Origin: Fredericiella sp038205395
Lineage (GTDB): Bacteria > Chloroflexota > Anaerolineae > Caldilineales > Caldilineaceae
Length of the DNA stretch: 64,000 nt
Reading direction: 5' to 3'
NCBI GenBank assembly: GCA_038205395.1
Contig: JBBRBX010000004.1
Location: forward strand, 22,013-86,012
Shown here: one piece after another, positions 54,110-62,928 of the stretch
Layout of the letters: the number at the start of each line of letters is the position of its first letter
Position numbering within the stretch: position 1 is the first letter of the stretch
Made by a program: the position numbers and the translations under genes
The notes under the pieces: generated by a model
The model's input: only the letters and a program-made list of their open reading frames with translations
The model's database searches: none
Told to the model about the DNA's origin: nothing

Positions 54110-55144
54110 CTATATTCTTTGTAAGAAGCGCACATCGTTGGAGTAGAACAGCCGGATGTCGTCTACGCCATATTTGTTCATAGCCTGGCGTTCAATCCCC
54201 ATGCCAAACGCAAAGCCGCTGAAGATGGCAGGATCATAGCCGCCATTCTGCAGCACAACAGGGTGCACCATACCGGCTCCCAGAATCTCCAGCCAGCCGG
54301 TGTATTTGCAGAGACGGCAGCCTTTGCCGCCGCACAGGACGCAGTCTACATCCACCTCGACGCTGGGTTCGGTGAAGGGGAAGTACGACTTGCGAAAGCG
54401 GAACTGCCGTCCCGCGCCATACATCTGGTTGGCGAAGTTGAGAAGCGTGCCTTTCAAGTCGCTAAAGGTGATGCCGCGGCCAATCGCCAGCCCTTCGACC
54501 TGGTAGAACATCATCTCCGAGCGTGCGGTGACATCTTCCTTGCGGAACACCTTGCCCGGCAGAATGACGCGGATCGGGGCGGGCGCATACTGGCGCATGG
54601 CGTGGATCTGCCCTGGGCTGGTATGCGTGCGCAGGATTACGTCCTTCTGTGTGGTAAAAAAGGTATCTTGCATCTCGCGCGCAGGATGGTCGGGCGGGAA
54701 ATTGAGCAGTCCGAAGTTGTAGTCATCGCTTTCCACTTCGGGCGAATCAAATACCTGAAAACCCATGGTCTGCAGGATGTCGATGATCTCGCGCATGGCC
54801 TGGTTGGTGGGATGCAGTTTGCCCAGAAGTGGCCGCCGCCCCGGCATGGTTACATCGACGCCTTCACTGGCCAGGGCCGCTTCCATTTCGACCTGTGCCA
54901 GTGCTGTCTGCCGCTCCTGCAGGGCTGCGTCCAGTACGGTTTTCACCTCATTGGCCGTTTTGCCCACCAGGGGCCGTTCTTCCGGCGTCAACTGTCCAAG
55001 TCCGCGCAGCAGCACCGTCATTTTGCCCTTGCGCCCTAAAAAGGTGGCGTACCACGCTTCCGTGCCGGCTGTTGTGACGGCCTCAGCCAGTGCCCCTTCC
55101 GCCTCCGTGCGCAACTGCAGCAGTTGTTCTACTAAATCCGCCAT
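54110..55144 (-). CDS. pheS: Phenylalanine-tRNA ligase alpha subunit
   Basis: PheS is the catalytic alpha subunit of the (alpha-beta)2 enzyme that charges tRNA-Phe. The 344-residue length is standard: an N-terminal coiled coil (1-90), class II motif 2 with FRKEDVTARSEMMFYQVEG (about 203-220), a Cys-rich knuckle CVLCGGKGCRLCKYTGW, and motif 3 GFAFGMGIERQAM near 310. The usual partner gene pheT is not next to it: a terminator and an unrelated gene follow, so pheT must lie elsewhere. Confidence 0.97.
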   Translation of the reverse strand: MADLVEQLLQLRTEAEGALAEAVTTAGTEAWYATFLGRKGKMTVLLRGLGQLTPEERPLVGKTANEVKTVLDAALQERQTALAQVEMEAALASEGVDVTMPGRRPLLGKLHPTNQAMREIIDILQTMGFQVFDSPEVESDDYNFGLLNFPPDHPAREMQDTFFTTQKDVILRTHTSPGQIHAMRQYAPAPIRVILPGKVFRKEDVTARSEMMFYQVEGLAIGRGITFSDLKGTLLNFANQMYGAGRQFRFRKSYFPFTEPSVEVDVDCVLCGGKGCRLCKYTGWLEILGAGMVHPVVLQNGGYDPAIFSGFAFGMGIERQAMNKYGVDDIRLFYSNDVRFLQRI

Positions 55145-55234
55145 GATGTACGTCCTTATCTGCCAGCCCAGACTGCGCGAAATTCCACATCTCCATCCAT
55201 GCTGTTTATTCTACCATTCAGCGCCTTGCCGGCC

Positions 55235-56206
55235 CTACTTGCCGCCGTACCAGAAACCGCGGCTCCAGGCATGTTTGTACAGGCGCTGGAGCAGATCGTC
55301 CGTCAGCGACGCATCTGCAGCCGCAGCATTGGCTTCTGCCTGGGCAACATTGCGGATGCCGGGGATCACGGTGCTGACGGCAGGATGAGCCAGTGCAAAG
55401 CCGAGCGCGGCCTGGGCTGCACTCAAGTCCGTGCCTGCCAATTCTTCTTTGATCCTATCCACGCGCGCTACGGCCCGCGCCATACGGTCGCCGGCAAAAT
55501 AGCTGCTGCGAAAGTCGTCGTCGGCAAAGGTGGTCTCTGCCGTATACTTGCCGGCCAACACACCTTCGTCAAAGACGACGCGCACCAGGATGCCTACACC
55601 CTCTTCGGCGGCGGTTGGCAGCAATTCCGCAGCCGGTTCCTGCTCAAAAATATTGTAGATCACCTGCACGCTGTCCACATAGCCTTTGCGCATCAGGTCG
55701 ATTACGCTGTTCTGATCCGGTTCAGGTGTAGAGACGCCGATGGCACGAATTTTGCCCTCCGCCTGTAGTTGGCGTAGGACGTCAAAAGGCTTGGGGTTTT
55801 TGTTCCAGGCGCGTGTCCAGGTGTGCAGTTGCAGCAGGTCCAGACAGTCGGTCTGCAAATTGTGCAGCCGCTCTTCGACATTCTGGCGCAGATAAGCTTC
55901 GGGATAGCGTTCCTCGGCCACGTCATAAGGGCTGGGCGGCCAGTTGCCGGGCAGAGGGGGCGTTTTGGTGGCGACATAGACGCGCTCACTGCGTTCGCTC
56001 AGCACCTGGGCGATCAGCCGCTCGCTTTTGCCGTTGCCGTAGCCGGCCGCTGTATCAATAAAGTTAACGCCCAAATCGATGGCGCGATGCAGGGCCGCCA
56101 GCGAATCGCTCTCATTCTGTGCTCCCCAGGAGCCGCCGATGGCCCAGGCGCCGAAGCCAATGGCCGAAACCTCCATACCCGTGCTGCCCAATGTGCGGTA
56201 TTGCAT
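55235..56206 (-). CDS. Aldo/keto reductase
   Basis: The 323-residue protein has the AKR hallmarks: NAD(P)-dependent TIM barrel beginning YRTLGSTGMEVSAIGFGAW, the catalytic pair in FIDTAAGYGNGKSE (Asp, Tyr) and LLQLHTWT-type strand with the catalytic His region, and GIRNVAQAEANAAA near the C-terminus that binds the cofactor. The substrate is unknown. The start at 56206 has AGAGGAG upstream; the longer frame would move it outside this site. It is divergent from the SGNH hydrolase. Confidence 0.9.
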   Translation of the reverse strand: MQYRTLGSTGMEVSAIGFGAWAIGGSWGAQNESDSLAALHRAIDLGVNFIDTAAGYGNGKSERLIAQVLSERSERVYVATKTPPLPGNWPPSPYDVAEERYPEAYLRQNVEERLHNLQTDCLDLLQLHTWTRAWNKNPKPFDVLRQLQAEGKIRAIGVSTPEPDQNSVIDLMRKGYVDSVQVIYNIFEQEPAAELLPTAAEEGVGILVRVVFDEGVLAGKYTAETTFADDDFRSSYFAGDRMARAVARVDRIKEELAGTDLSAAQAALGFALAHPAVSTVIPGIRNVAQAEANAAAADASLTDDLLQRLYKHAWSRGFWYGGK

Positions 56207-56342
56207 TGTTTCTCCTCTGGTGAAGTGCATCTGTGAAGTGCACCTGTTTATTGGTTTGCGCGCTGCTTGGCAGTATACTGTGCTGCGATCTGATCAGCAC
56301 AAATCTGCTCATGCCCTGTCCACTGTACAAGGAGATTTATGC

Positions 56343-56975
56343 ATGCGCCGCATTCTTTGTTTTGGCGATTCGAATACGTGGGGCTATGACCCCGCCAGCG
56401 AAGATCGCTTTGACGACGCCATCCGCTGGCCCGGTGTTCTGCAGAGCACTCTCGGCCAGGACTATACCATCATTGAAGAAGGTCTCAGCGGGCGCACTAC
56501 TGTCTGGGACGACCCGATTGAGGGCTTCAAAAATGGTCATGACTATCTTGTCCCCTGTCTTGCCACCCATCGCCCGCTGGATCTGGTCGTACTCATGCTG
56601 GGCACCAATGATCTCAAGCGCCGCTTCTCGCTTTCTGCCTATGACATTGCTCAGGGAATCGGCGTCCTGCTGCACGACATTGCCGCCAGCGCAGCGGGGC
56701 GTGCCGGCCAGGCCCCGCCGGTGCTGCTGTTGGCGCCGCCGCCCGTGGCCCGCCTCACTGCCTTTGCCGAAATGTTTGAAGGCGCCGAGGCCAAGTCGCT
56801 GCTCTTTGGCCAGCACTATCGTGCCATGGCTGCCCAGTACAACTGCGCCTATCTCGACACCGCAGCCGTCATTCGTTCCAGCGATCTTGACGGCATTCAC
56901 TTTGAGCAAGGCGAGCATTACAAGCTGGGCCGCGCCGTCGCCCAGGAAGTGCTTGCTTTGATCGGCGATTGGTGA
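56343..56975 (+). CDS. SGNH/GDSL-family hydrolase
   Basis: The 210-residue protein has block I FGDSNTWG (Ser10), block III GTND (about 76-79) and block V DGIHF near 190, the catalytic Ser and Asp-His dyad of SGNH lipase/esterase-type hydrolases. No signal peptide is seen, so it should be cytosolic. The start ATG is preceded by AAGGAG eight bases away. It is followed nine bases later by a GNAT gene. Confidence 0.9.
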   Translation: MRRILCFGDSNTWGYDPASEDRFDDAIRWPGVLQSTLGQDYTIIEEGLSGRTTVWDDPIEGFKNGHDYLVPCLATHRPLDLVVLMLGTNDLKRRFSLSAYDIAQGIGVLLHDIAASAAGRAGQAPPVLLLAPPPVARLTAFAEMFEGAEAKSLLFGQHYRAMAAQYNCAYLDTAAVIRSSDLDGIHFEQGEHYKLGRAVAQEVLALIGDW

Positions 56976-56984
56976 GCCGCTGCG

Positions 56985-57569
56985 GTGACAAGTGAAGGGC
57001 GTGAGGCAGGTGATAGACGGCGGCCTGTGGCTATATATGTGCGTCCTATTGCGGTAGATGATGCTCGCTCCTATGTTGATCTGCTGGCCTGGTTGTACAA
57101 CGAATCATTCTACCCAGTCGTCAACCTGATCGAAGGCAGTATGAGCGCCGCCGACTGGCGCGCCGCCATCACTGAACTGCTGGCCGGGCGTGAGCGTATC
57201 ATTCTGGTGGCAGCGACCAGCGATGAGGAGACGGGTATTGCGTCGGAATTAGCCGGCTTTCTCAGCACCACTGCCGGTTGGTCCGGATCCGACCGCTCCG
57301 ACCAGATCCATAATTTGCGCATCGTCATCGGCATCCGTGAAGCTTATACAGGGCGAGGTCTGGGCACACGACTCTTTGCGGCGCTCGAAGCCTGGGCGCG
57401 TGCCGCCGGGGTGCGCCGGCTCGACTTGACCGTCGAAACCGAGAACAAGCGTGCGCTGGCGTTGTATTCTAAAGTGGGCTTTCTCGTGGAGAATACCATT
57501 CACAACGCTATCCAAATTGAAGGCCGCTGGTTTGACGACTATGTGATGGCCAAATGGCTGAAGCCATAG
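56985..57569 (+). CDS. GNAT-family N-acetyltransferase
   Basis: The 194-residue protein starts with GTG and has the GNAT core: VIGIREAYTGRGLGTRLFAAL near 113-133 (acetyl-CoA pyrophosphate loop R/Q-x-x-G-x-G/A) and ALYSKVGF near 160. An N-terminal extension of about 20 charged residues precedes the fold. The substrate is unknown. It lies tightly behind the hydrolase and 37 bases before the enolase-superfamily gene, so the three are probably cotranscribed. Confidence 0.88.
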   Translation: MTSEGREAGDRRRPVAIYVRPIAVDDARSYVDLLAWLYNESFYPVVNLIEGSMSAADWRAAITELLAGRERIILVAATSDEETGIASELAGFLSTTAGWSGSDRSDQIHNLRIVIGIREAYTGRGLGTRLFAALEAWARAAGVRRLDLTVETENKRALALYSKVGFLVENTIHNAIQIEGRWFDDYVMAKWLKP

Positions 57570-57606
57570 CTGCGTTGCAGGGGCTTAACGACGAGGGATC
57601 AACCAT

Positions 57607-58770
57607 ATGAAAATTACTGACATTAAAACCTATCCGGTCTGGGTTGGCTCGCGCAACCAATTGGTGGTCAAAGTAGAAACCGATGAGGGCATCGTCGGCT
57701 GGGGGGAGTCGGGGCTTTCGGGGCGGGAACAGGCGGTGATCGGCGCCATCCGCCATTTTCGCGAATGGCTGATCGGCTGCGACCCGCTGCGCAGCGGCGC
57801 GCTCTGGCAAAAGATGTACCGCAGCCAATATTTTGAGGGAGGCCGGGTGTTGACGGCCGCGCAGGCCGCCATCGATATTGCCTTGTACGATATTACCGGT
57901 AAGGCGCTGGGTGTGCCGGTCTATCAACTGCTGGGCGGCAAGCAGCGCGAGTGGGTTCCCTGTTTTGCCTCGACGACGGCGCTTATGGGGCCGGAACTGG
58001 TCGAGCAGGTGCAGCTGTTGGTTGCACGCGGCTGGCCGGCGATCCGCACCGGCGTCCATCCGGGCCACGCTGAGGGCGAGGATGAGTCGATTTTCGAGCC
58101 GCGCCTTTCTATTGCTGAAACGGCGCACTGGCTGGCGACCGTGCGCGCCGCCGTTGGCTCTGGGCCTGTTTTAGGCGTCGACTATCACCATCGCCTCTCT
58201 GTGGCGGAGGCAGCCTCCTTCTGCCAGCGCATGCCGGCAGGAACGCTCGACTTTTTGGAGGAACCGATTCGTGCGGAAACGCCCGATGCTTATGCTGTGC
58301 TGCGCCGGCTTACGTCGATTCCGTTTGCGATTGGCGAGGAAGCGGCCAGCAAGTGGGCTTTTCTGCCTTACCTGGAACGCGACTTGACCCAGTTTGCGCG
58401 TATCGATGTCTGCAACGTGGGCGGTCTCACGGAAGCGATGAAGGTGGCGGCGCTGGCCGAGGCCCACTATATCGACCTGATGCCGCACAACCCGCTGGGG
58501 CCAATCTGTACGGCCGCCACGGCGCATTTTGCCGCCGCCGTCCCCAACTTTGCTTGGCTTGAGACACGCGTTTCGCCCACCGAACAACTGGGTTTTTTTG
58601 ACCCTGACTGGTTCCCCACCCAGATGCGCCAGGAGGAATACCGGCTGTGGGTTTCCGATGCGCCTGGGCTGGGGGTGGAATTTAACGAAGAGCGCGCGCA
58701 GGCGAGCGACTTCCACTACTGGGAAGCGCCTCATCTGCGCCGCCGTGACGGCTCAGTGACTAATTGGTAA
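57607..58770 (+). CDS. Mandelate racemase/muconate lactonising-type enzyme
   Basis: The 387-residue protein belongs to the enolase superfamily: an N-terminal capping domain (MKITDIKTYPVWVG), AAIDIALYDITGKALGVPVYQLLGG near 92-116, metal-ligand strands with GVDYHHRLS (Asp), EEPIRAE (Glu) and GEEAAS, and the C-terminal HNPLGP with a catalytic His. The HNPLGP ending is that of galactonate/gluconate-type acid sugar dehydratases. The exact sugar is not predictable. The ATG has GAGGG upstream. Confidence 0.9.
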   Translation: MKITDIKTYPVWVGSRNQLVVKVETDEGIVGWGESGLSGREQAVIGAIRHFREWLIGCDPLRSGALWQKMYRSQYFEGGRVLTAAQAAIDIALYDITGKALGVPVYQLLGGKQREWVPCFASTTALMGPELVEQVQLLVARGWPAIRTGVHPGHAEGEDESIFEPRLSIAETAHWLATVRAAVGSGPVLGVDYHHRLSVAEAASFCQRMPAGTLDFLEEPIRAETPDAYAVLRRLTSIPFAIGEEAASKWAFLPYLERDLTQFARIDVCNVGGLTEAMKVAALAEAHYIDLMPHNPLGPICTAATAHFAAAVPNFAWLETRVSPTEQLGFFDPDWFPTQMRQEEYRLWVSDAPGLGVEFNEERAQASDFHYWEAPHLRRRDGSVTNW

Positions 58771-58810
58771 CGGATCGGTGAGCGGGACCTTGCGTCGGGG
58801 CAGTACGTAT

Positions 58811-58850
58811 GACGAGACGGCCCCAGGCATTTGCCCGGGGCCGTCTCGTC
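58811..58850. terminator. Strong hairpin between convergent genes
   Basis: A perfect 14-bp stem (58811-58824 with 58837-58850) plus a short inner pair lies between the plus-strand enolase-type gene and the minus-strand phasin-like gene. There is no T-tract, so a role as intrinsic terminator is likely but not certain. Confidence 0.7.
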
Positions 58851-58900
58851 TCACACAACCTATTCAACCCACACCACGAAGGAGAAAAGGAGAACCCAGA

Positions 58901-59491
58901 TCAGGCAGCAACCACGTCTGGGGTTTCCAGCATCACATCGATCTCACGCAGCACGGTCACGCGGTTCTTGCCCTTGACCTCGTACTCGCGAATCTCGATC
59001 AACTTCTCTTTGGGCATGCCGGGCAGTTTGACAACGATGTCCTTGGCGGCCATCTCATCATAACCGGGCATCACGGCTTCCATAGCGCTCTCGACCTCGA
59101 TCTGTACTTCTTTGGCCACTTCTTCGGCCTTAGCCTGGAACTGGCCGAGGAATTTTTCAACCTCATTCACGACGGTCTTGGCGTTTTTGGAGACAACATC
59201 GACGCTGTCCTCCACTGCATCGACAACCTTTTTGACTTCAGGCTGCTGCTGCACCTTGTGGAACTGCTTGTTGAACTCCTGCTCAAGCATCTCGCCGCGC
59301 TTCTCGGCCTTGTCGATCAAGCTTACGCCGGCGCCCCAGAAATCCTGCGCCTTGTCATAGGCCAGGCCCCACATGCCGATGCTGGCCAGCATAACCTTGC
59401 GGCTCATATCCTGGCTGGACTTTACGCTATCTTCGACCTTTTCCTGCACGTTGCGCAGGTCGACATTCACGTTAATTTTCTCGTTGATCAT
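58901..59491 (-). CDS. Phasin-like granule-associated protein
   Basis: The 196-residue protein is almost wholly helical and charged, with a short hydrophobic segment near 40-58 (MLASIGMWGLAYDKAQDFW) and heptad-like repeats (about 75-140), as in poly(hydroxyalkanoate) granule-associated/phasin proteins. The last ~45 residues contain a strand-rich ending (VVKLPGMPKEKLIEIREYEVKG shortened here). No PHA genes lie nearby, so other lipid-surface or stress roles are possible. The start at 59491 has AAGGAG upstream. The promoter carries two copies of a palindromic operator. Confidence 0.72.
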   Translation of the reverse strand: MINEKINVNVDLRNVQEKVEDSVKSSQDMSRKVMLASIGMWGLAYDKAQDFWGAGVSLIDKAEKRGEMLEQEFNKQFHKVQQQPEVKKVVDAVEDSVDVVSKNAKTVVNEVEKFLGQFQAKAEEVAKEVQIEVESAMEAVMPGYDEMAAKDIVVKLPGMPKEKLIEIREYEVKGKNRVTVLREIDVMLETPDVVAA

Positions 59492-59577
59492 TCGTCGCTC
59501 CTTATTTGGTGAACACAATGCGTGTCAACACCGCTACCCATACCTGTTTGAACATTTCAAGCCATTTTCAATTTCAT

Positions 59578-59627
59578 AACGCAATGCGTTACAACCACAG
59601 TATAACGCATTGCGTCATGGATGTCAA
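59578..59627 (-). promoter_or_regulatory. Phasin-gene promoter with two palindromic operators
   Basis: On the minus strand TTGACA (59622-59627), a 17-base spacer and TATACT (59599-59604) form a near-consensus promoter. The near-palindrome ACGCAATGCGT fills the spacer (59605-59615) and recurs downstream at 59578-59590, 26 bases centre to centre. This is the layout of a tightly repressed promoter, probably by a TetR-like factor. Confidence 0.8.
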
Positions 59628-59660
59628 GCATCAGTTTTTGTCGATTTTTTTAGGGCTTGT

Positions 59661-59688
59661 TTGATGGCGCAGCGAAGTGTGAGACAAT
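59661..59688 (+). promoter_or_regulatory. Promoter of the YdeI-like gene, near-leaderless
   Basis: TTGATG (59661-59666), 16 bases and GACAAT (59683-59688) lie with seven bases between the -10 and the ATG at 59696, the same geometry as the promoter at 5838-5866. Confidence 0.5.
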
Positions 59689-59695
59689 TGCACAC

Positions 59696-60235
59696 ATGGA
59701 TATTACAGAAACGTTTATGGCGGAGACACGCCAATCCTGGCGCGAGTGGCTTGCAATCCACCATGCCGGCAAAAAAGAAATCTGGCTAGTAATGCCCAAG
59801 AGTGCCCCCGCATTGACCTATCTGGACAGTGTGGAAGAAGCACTGTGTTTTGGTTGGATTGACGGCATTGGAAAGCGTATGGATGCTGCGCACAGCGCAC
59901 AGCGCTTCACGCCGCGCAAGAGCAACAGCCATTGGACGGAATTGAACAAGGAGCGCGCCAGGCGCTTGATTGCCGCAGGTTTGATGACGCCTGCGGGCTA
60001 TGCCTGCCTGCCTGATCTATCTTTAGAAACATTCTTCATTGCGCCCGATATACTGGCGGCGCTGCAGGTCGACGCTGAGGCTTGGCGCAATTTCCAGAAT
60101 TTTCCCGCAGTGTATCAACGGATCCGCATTGGCTATATTGAGGAAATGCGGCGGCAGCCGGACATATTCAAGACGCGCTTGGATAACTTCTTGAAGAAGA
60201 CCAGGCAGAACAAGCAATTTGGTGGATTGGTTTAG
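59696..60235 (+). CDS. YdeI/OmpD-associated-family protein
   Basis: The 179-residue protein has the YdeI-type pattern: WREWLAIHHAGKKEIWL near 11-27, the signature YLDSVEEALCFGWIDGIGKR (about 43-62, here shortened to FGWIDG) and RFTPRKSNSHWTELNKERARRL near 71-92. Members are small soluble proteins of unknown function, sometimes linked to stress. The ATG at 59696 is favoured over an upstream TTG because a -10 box lies between them. The 100 bases following show no clear terminator. Confidence 0.87.
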   Translation: MDITETFMAETRQSWREWLAIHHAGKKEIWLVMPKSAPALTYLDSVEEALCFGWIDGIGKRMDAAHSAQRFTPRKSNSHWTELNKERARRLIAAGLMTPAGYACLPDLSLETFFIAPDILAALQVDAEAWRNFQNFPAVYQRIRIGYIEEMRRQPDIFKTRLDNFLKKTRQNKQFGGLV

Positions 60236-60337
60236 GCGGAGATTGCCTATAAAACACCTGTGTACTACCCCTGCTAAATGTTTGTCACCTATGTAGCCGG
60301 CTTCACCTGTTTCTAATCTGAGTGCCTGCGCCTGGCG

Positions 60338-62360
60338 TCAGCAGGCCGGTCTATCAAACTTGAAGTCCTGATAGGCGACCAGACGTGGAACGCCACACAA
60401 GCCCGACGGCCGCACCACACCCTCCAGGAGATTGATCAACGTGTTCGCCATCCGCAGTTCCAGCAGGTTTTCACCCGGCTGGAGCCAACGTGTAACCTCT
60501 ACCGTATAGGGTTCCCACAAACAGACAGAGACCCTCTCACCGTTGACGAGCACCTCCAGTACATCGTCCACAACGGGCGCGTCGAGGAAGATTCGTTGTC
60601 CGGCTAGATCAGCGTGCAACTCAAACCAGCACCGGTATACGCCGCGACCGGAGTAGAAGGGATAACCCTGGTCAGTCCAGAACGTGGGCTGTAGCTGGCG
60701 CTTGAGCGCCGTGATCGCATAGCCTCCCTCGATGCGTGGGCGCAGGCTAAAATCACCGACCAGTTTAAGCAGATCCAGTAGACCGTCAGTGGCCGCAGTC
60801 ACGACTAGACGCAGCGCCAAGATGTTTTCGCCTGTGTGCACATACGCACCGACGGCTACAGCCTGCATTTGGATGTCAAAAGTGCTGCGACGCGATGGAG
60901 AAGTTACAGCCTGACCATTGACAAAGAGCCGCCACTCCGCACCACTGAAGCCGTCGACGATCACATCCAACTGCGAAGGCATGTGGTCGATCTGAAAGGT
61001 ACAGCGGAACCAGACCGGCAACGGGTAGGGTTGCGCAGGTTCGGCCGGCAGTTGATAGGACCAAGCGCCGTTGCGCATGGGCAGCCAGCCATTCGTGTCG
61101 GTGTCGGGCGAAGCATAGGCCGCGGCAGGCGCCCCTGCTGTTTCGGGTGTCGCCAACCAGTGCTCGATCACAAGCCCGCTGGCGTCTTCTGCGGCAAATT
61201 CCCAGAGTCCATCAAGCGCCGGCAGTGCAGCAGACGCCACACCTGGTGCAGTCAACTGTGTTTGTTGTCCATCGTGTTTGACGACAACTTCGCCCTGGGC
61301 AACTGCACCATAGCCATGAATGACGGCGTCGTCGAAGCGCTCAATCACTAAATTTGTTGCGACGATGTGTCCTGCCCCGACAGAGCTTGCCAGAATAAAA
61401 CAAGACCCGACCGCAGGCAACCGCACCTGAAAGCGGGTAAAGTCGTCCTCCAGACTTGTGGGCGCAATCGGGCGTTGGTTTCCGGTAGCTGGGTCCCAGT
61501 TGCTTAACTGAAGCGCACCGGGGAGCGCAATCCACGCACTTTGGGCACGTTTTGTTGGATTGATGAGAAAATAGAGATCCTGCTCGTCCTTGACGCGATG
61601 CAAGCAGAAAAGCTCTCGGTTGTCGAGCTCAATATCTGGGGCTAGCAACGCGTTTAGGGCGCACTACAAGGCGTCGGCCACTGCGGTGCGTGCGCTTTCT
61701 ACTTCAGCGCTGATCTCTTGGCGCTTGCCGGTCGCCGGCTCAAAGAAGTAACGGTTCTCATCTCCCACCGTCTCGATGACAAAATGGGGGCTTTCGGGGT
61801 GACCGGGCCGCCCCAGTTGTTCCTGAAGGCGCCACGGAAGCTGACGCGCAAGGGCGTAGCTGCGCAGGAAGCTGGCGGTACCGCCGCGAGAATGGGTCTT
61901 TTCCAGTACTGTGAGGTCGATTTGGTCAGCACAATCGCGCTGGCTCTCGACAGGATCGATACCAAACAGCGCCTCCATGCGCGCAACGATATTCACGACT
62001 CCCGCTGAACTGAATGCCTGGTCGGGCAGAAAAATCATGCCTCGCAGCCGCCCGCCGGCATTCACAAATTCTTCAAGACGTGAGACAGTGTTGATCTTTA
62101 GATAGGCAATGGGCGGTAGAATGAGCAGTTCGTAGCGTTCCTCCGCGACGTGAATGCATCCGTTCTCAATGCGAGCGCCGGCCAGGATATCTTCGTCCAG
62201 GTAATCAAAATCATAGCGCAGGCGCAGGAGCAGATCGGTCAAGGTGTTAAAATCGTGCTCCGTGCGTTCGCCGGAGGCGGAATGCGTCTGTGGTGTGTAG
62301 GTGGCGAACATACTTTGGATTGGCCAGAGCACAGCCACCTTGGCGGCGTGCCGGCCCACC
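60338..62360 (-). pseudogene. Glycoside hydrolase remnant with in-frame stop
   Basis: Two frames in the same register are separated by a single TAG at 61664-61666: the upstream part (to about 62360) has a GATase-like domain (VAVLWPIQSMFATY, LILPPIAYLKINT), and the downstream part (61648-60338) has beta-sandwich domains with GYPFYSGRGVYRCWFE and WLQPGENLLELRMANT, as at the end of large alpha-L-rhamnosidase (GH106)-type enzymes. The sense flanks read ADAL-stop-CALNALLAPD, so a CAG-to-TAG change may have inactivated it. The N-terminal catalytic part is missing and the 5' end is joined to a lipoprotein signal in another frame. Confidence 0.8.
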
Positions 62361-62468
62361 GTCACTTGCGGCAGGGGCCTGCGGCGCAACTGGGGCCATG
62401 CATGCAGAGAGAACAAGCAACGCCAGCAGCGCAATCGCTACCGCAAAACGCCAAGACTTGAATGACAT
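62361..62468 (-). pseudogene. Lipoprotein signal-peptide fragment of a lost binding protein
   Basis: A good start (GGAGGG four bases before the ATG at 62468) leads into MSFKSWRFAVAIALLALLVL and the lipobox LSAC, then an Ala/Pro linker, exactly like the N-terminus of a sugar-binding ABC lipoprotein. After about 35 residues the frame runs into glycoside-hydrolase DNA in a different register. The junction near 62360 is a deletion that removed the binding protein and whatever lay between. Confidence 0.75.
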
Positions 62469-62543
62469 CTGTCCCTCCAGTGGATTGAACATAAAATAGT
62501 TGTTACGAGCGAACCACGAAAAACGCTTGCCGGCGCACAGGAT

Positions 62544-62760
62544 TCAGGCGGGGTCACCTCCTTTCGCCGCTTGTGCGGGCGCAGTCGATGCGCGCAGCAG
62601 CAACTGACTATTTACACTAAAGATCTGCGGCGGCGGCGGAAACTGGCCGTTGATACGGTCCAACAGTAGTTGGCAGAGACGCCGGCCAATCGATGTAATC
62701 GGTGTAGCCATTGTGGTCAACGGCGGCACTGAGAAAGCACTTAATGTGATCTGGGTGCAT
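62544..62760 (-). pseudogene. C-terminal fragment of a LacI-family regulator
   Basis: The readable end (LSAFSVPPLTTM, GRRLCQLLLDRINGQ, LLLRASTAPA) is the C-terminus of LacI/GalR repressors. The DNA-binding domain and most of the sugar-binding core are absent; upstream of about 62760 the frame becomes unlike LacI and 100 bases later the insertion element begins. It probably controlled the decayed sugar locus that follows. Confidence 0.75.
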
Positions 62761-62928
62761 CTCTGAAAACGAGAAGGTAGTGTATCTAGTTCGGTGGAAA
62801 TTAGCTTAGGCATTGAAAAGGGTAATTTGTTGAGAGATGACAGCCAAGAGGCCTATAATTGACCCCGTTGTCAAGACCACGGGACGACGAAAATAAGGTG
62901 GAACGAAAAGCGACAACGGCATGAGCGT

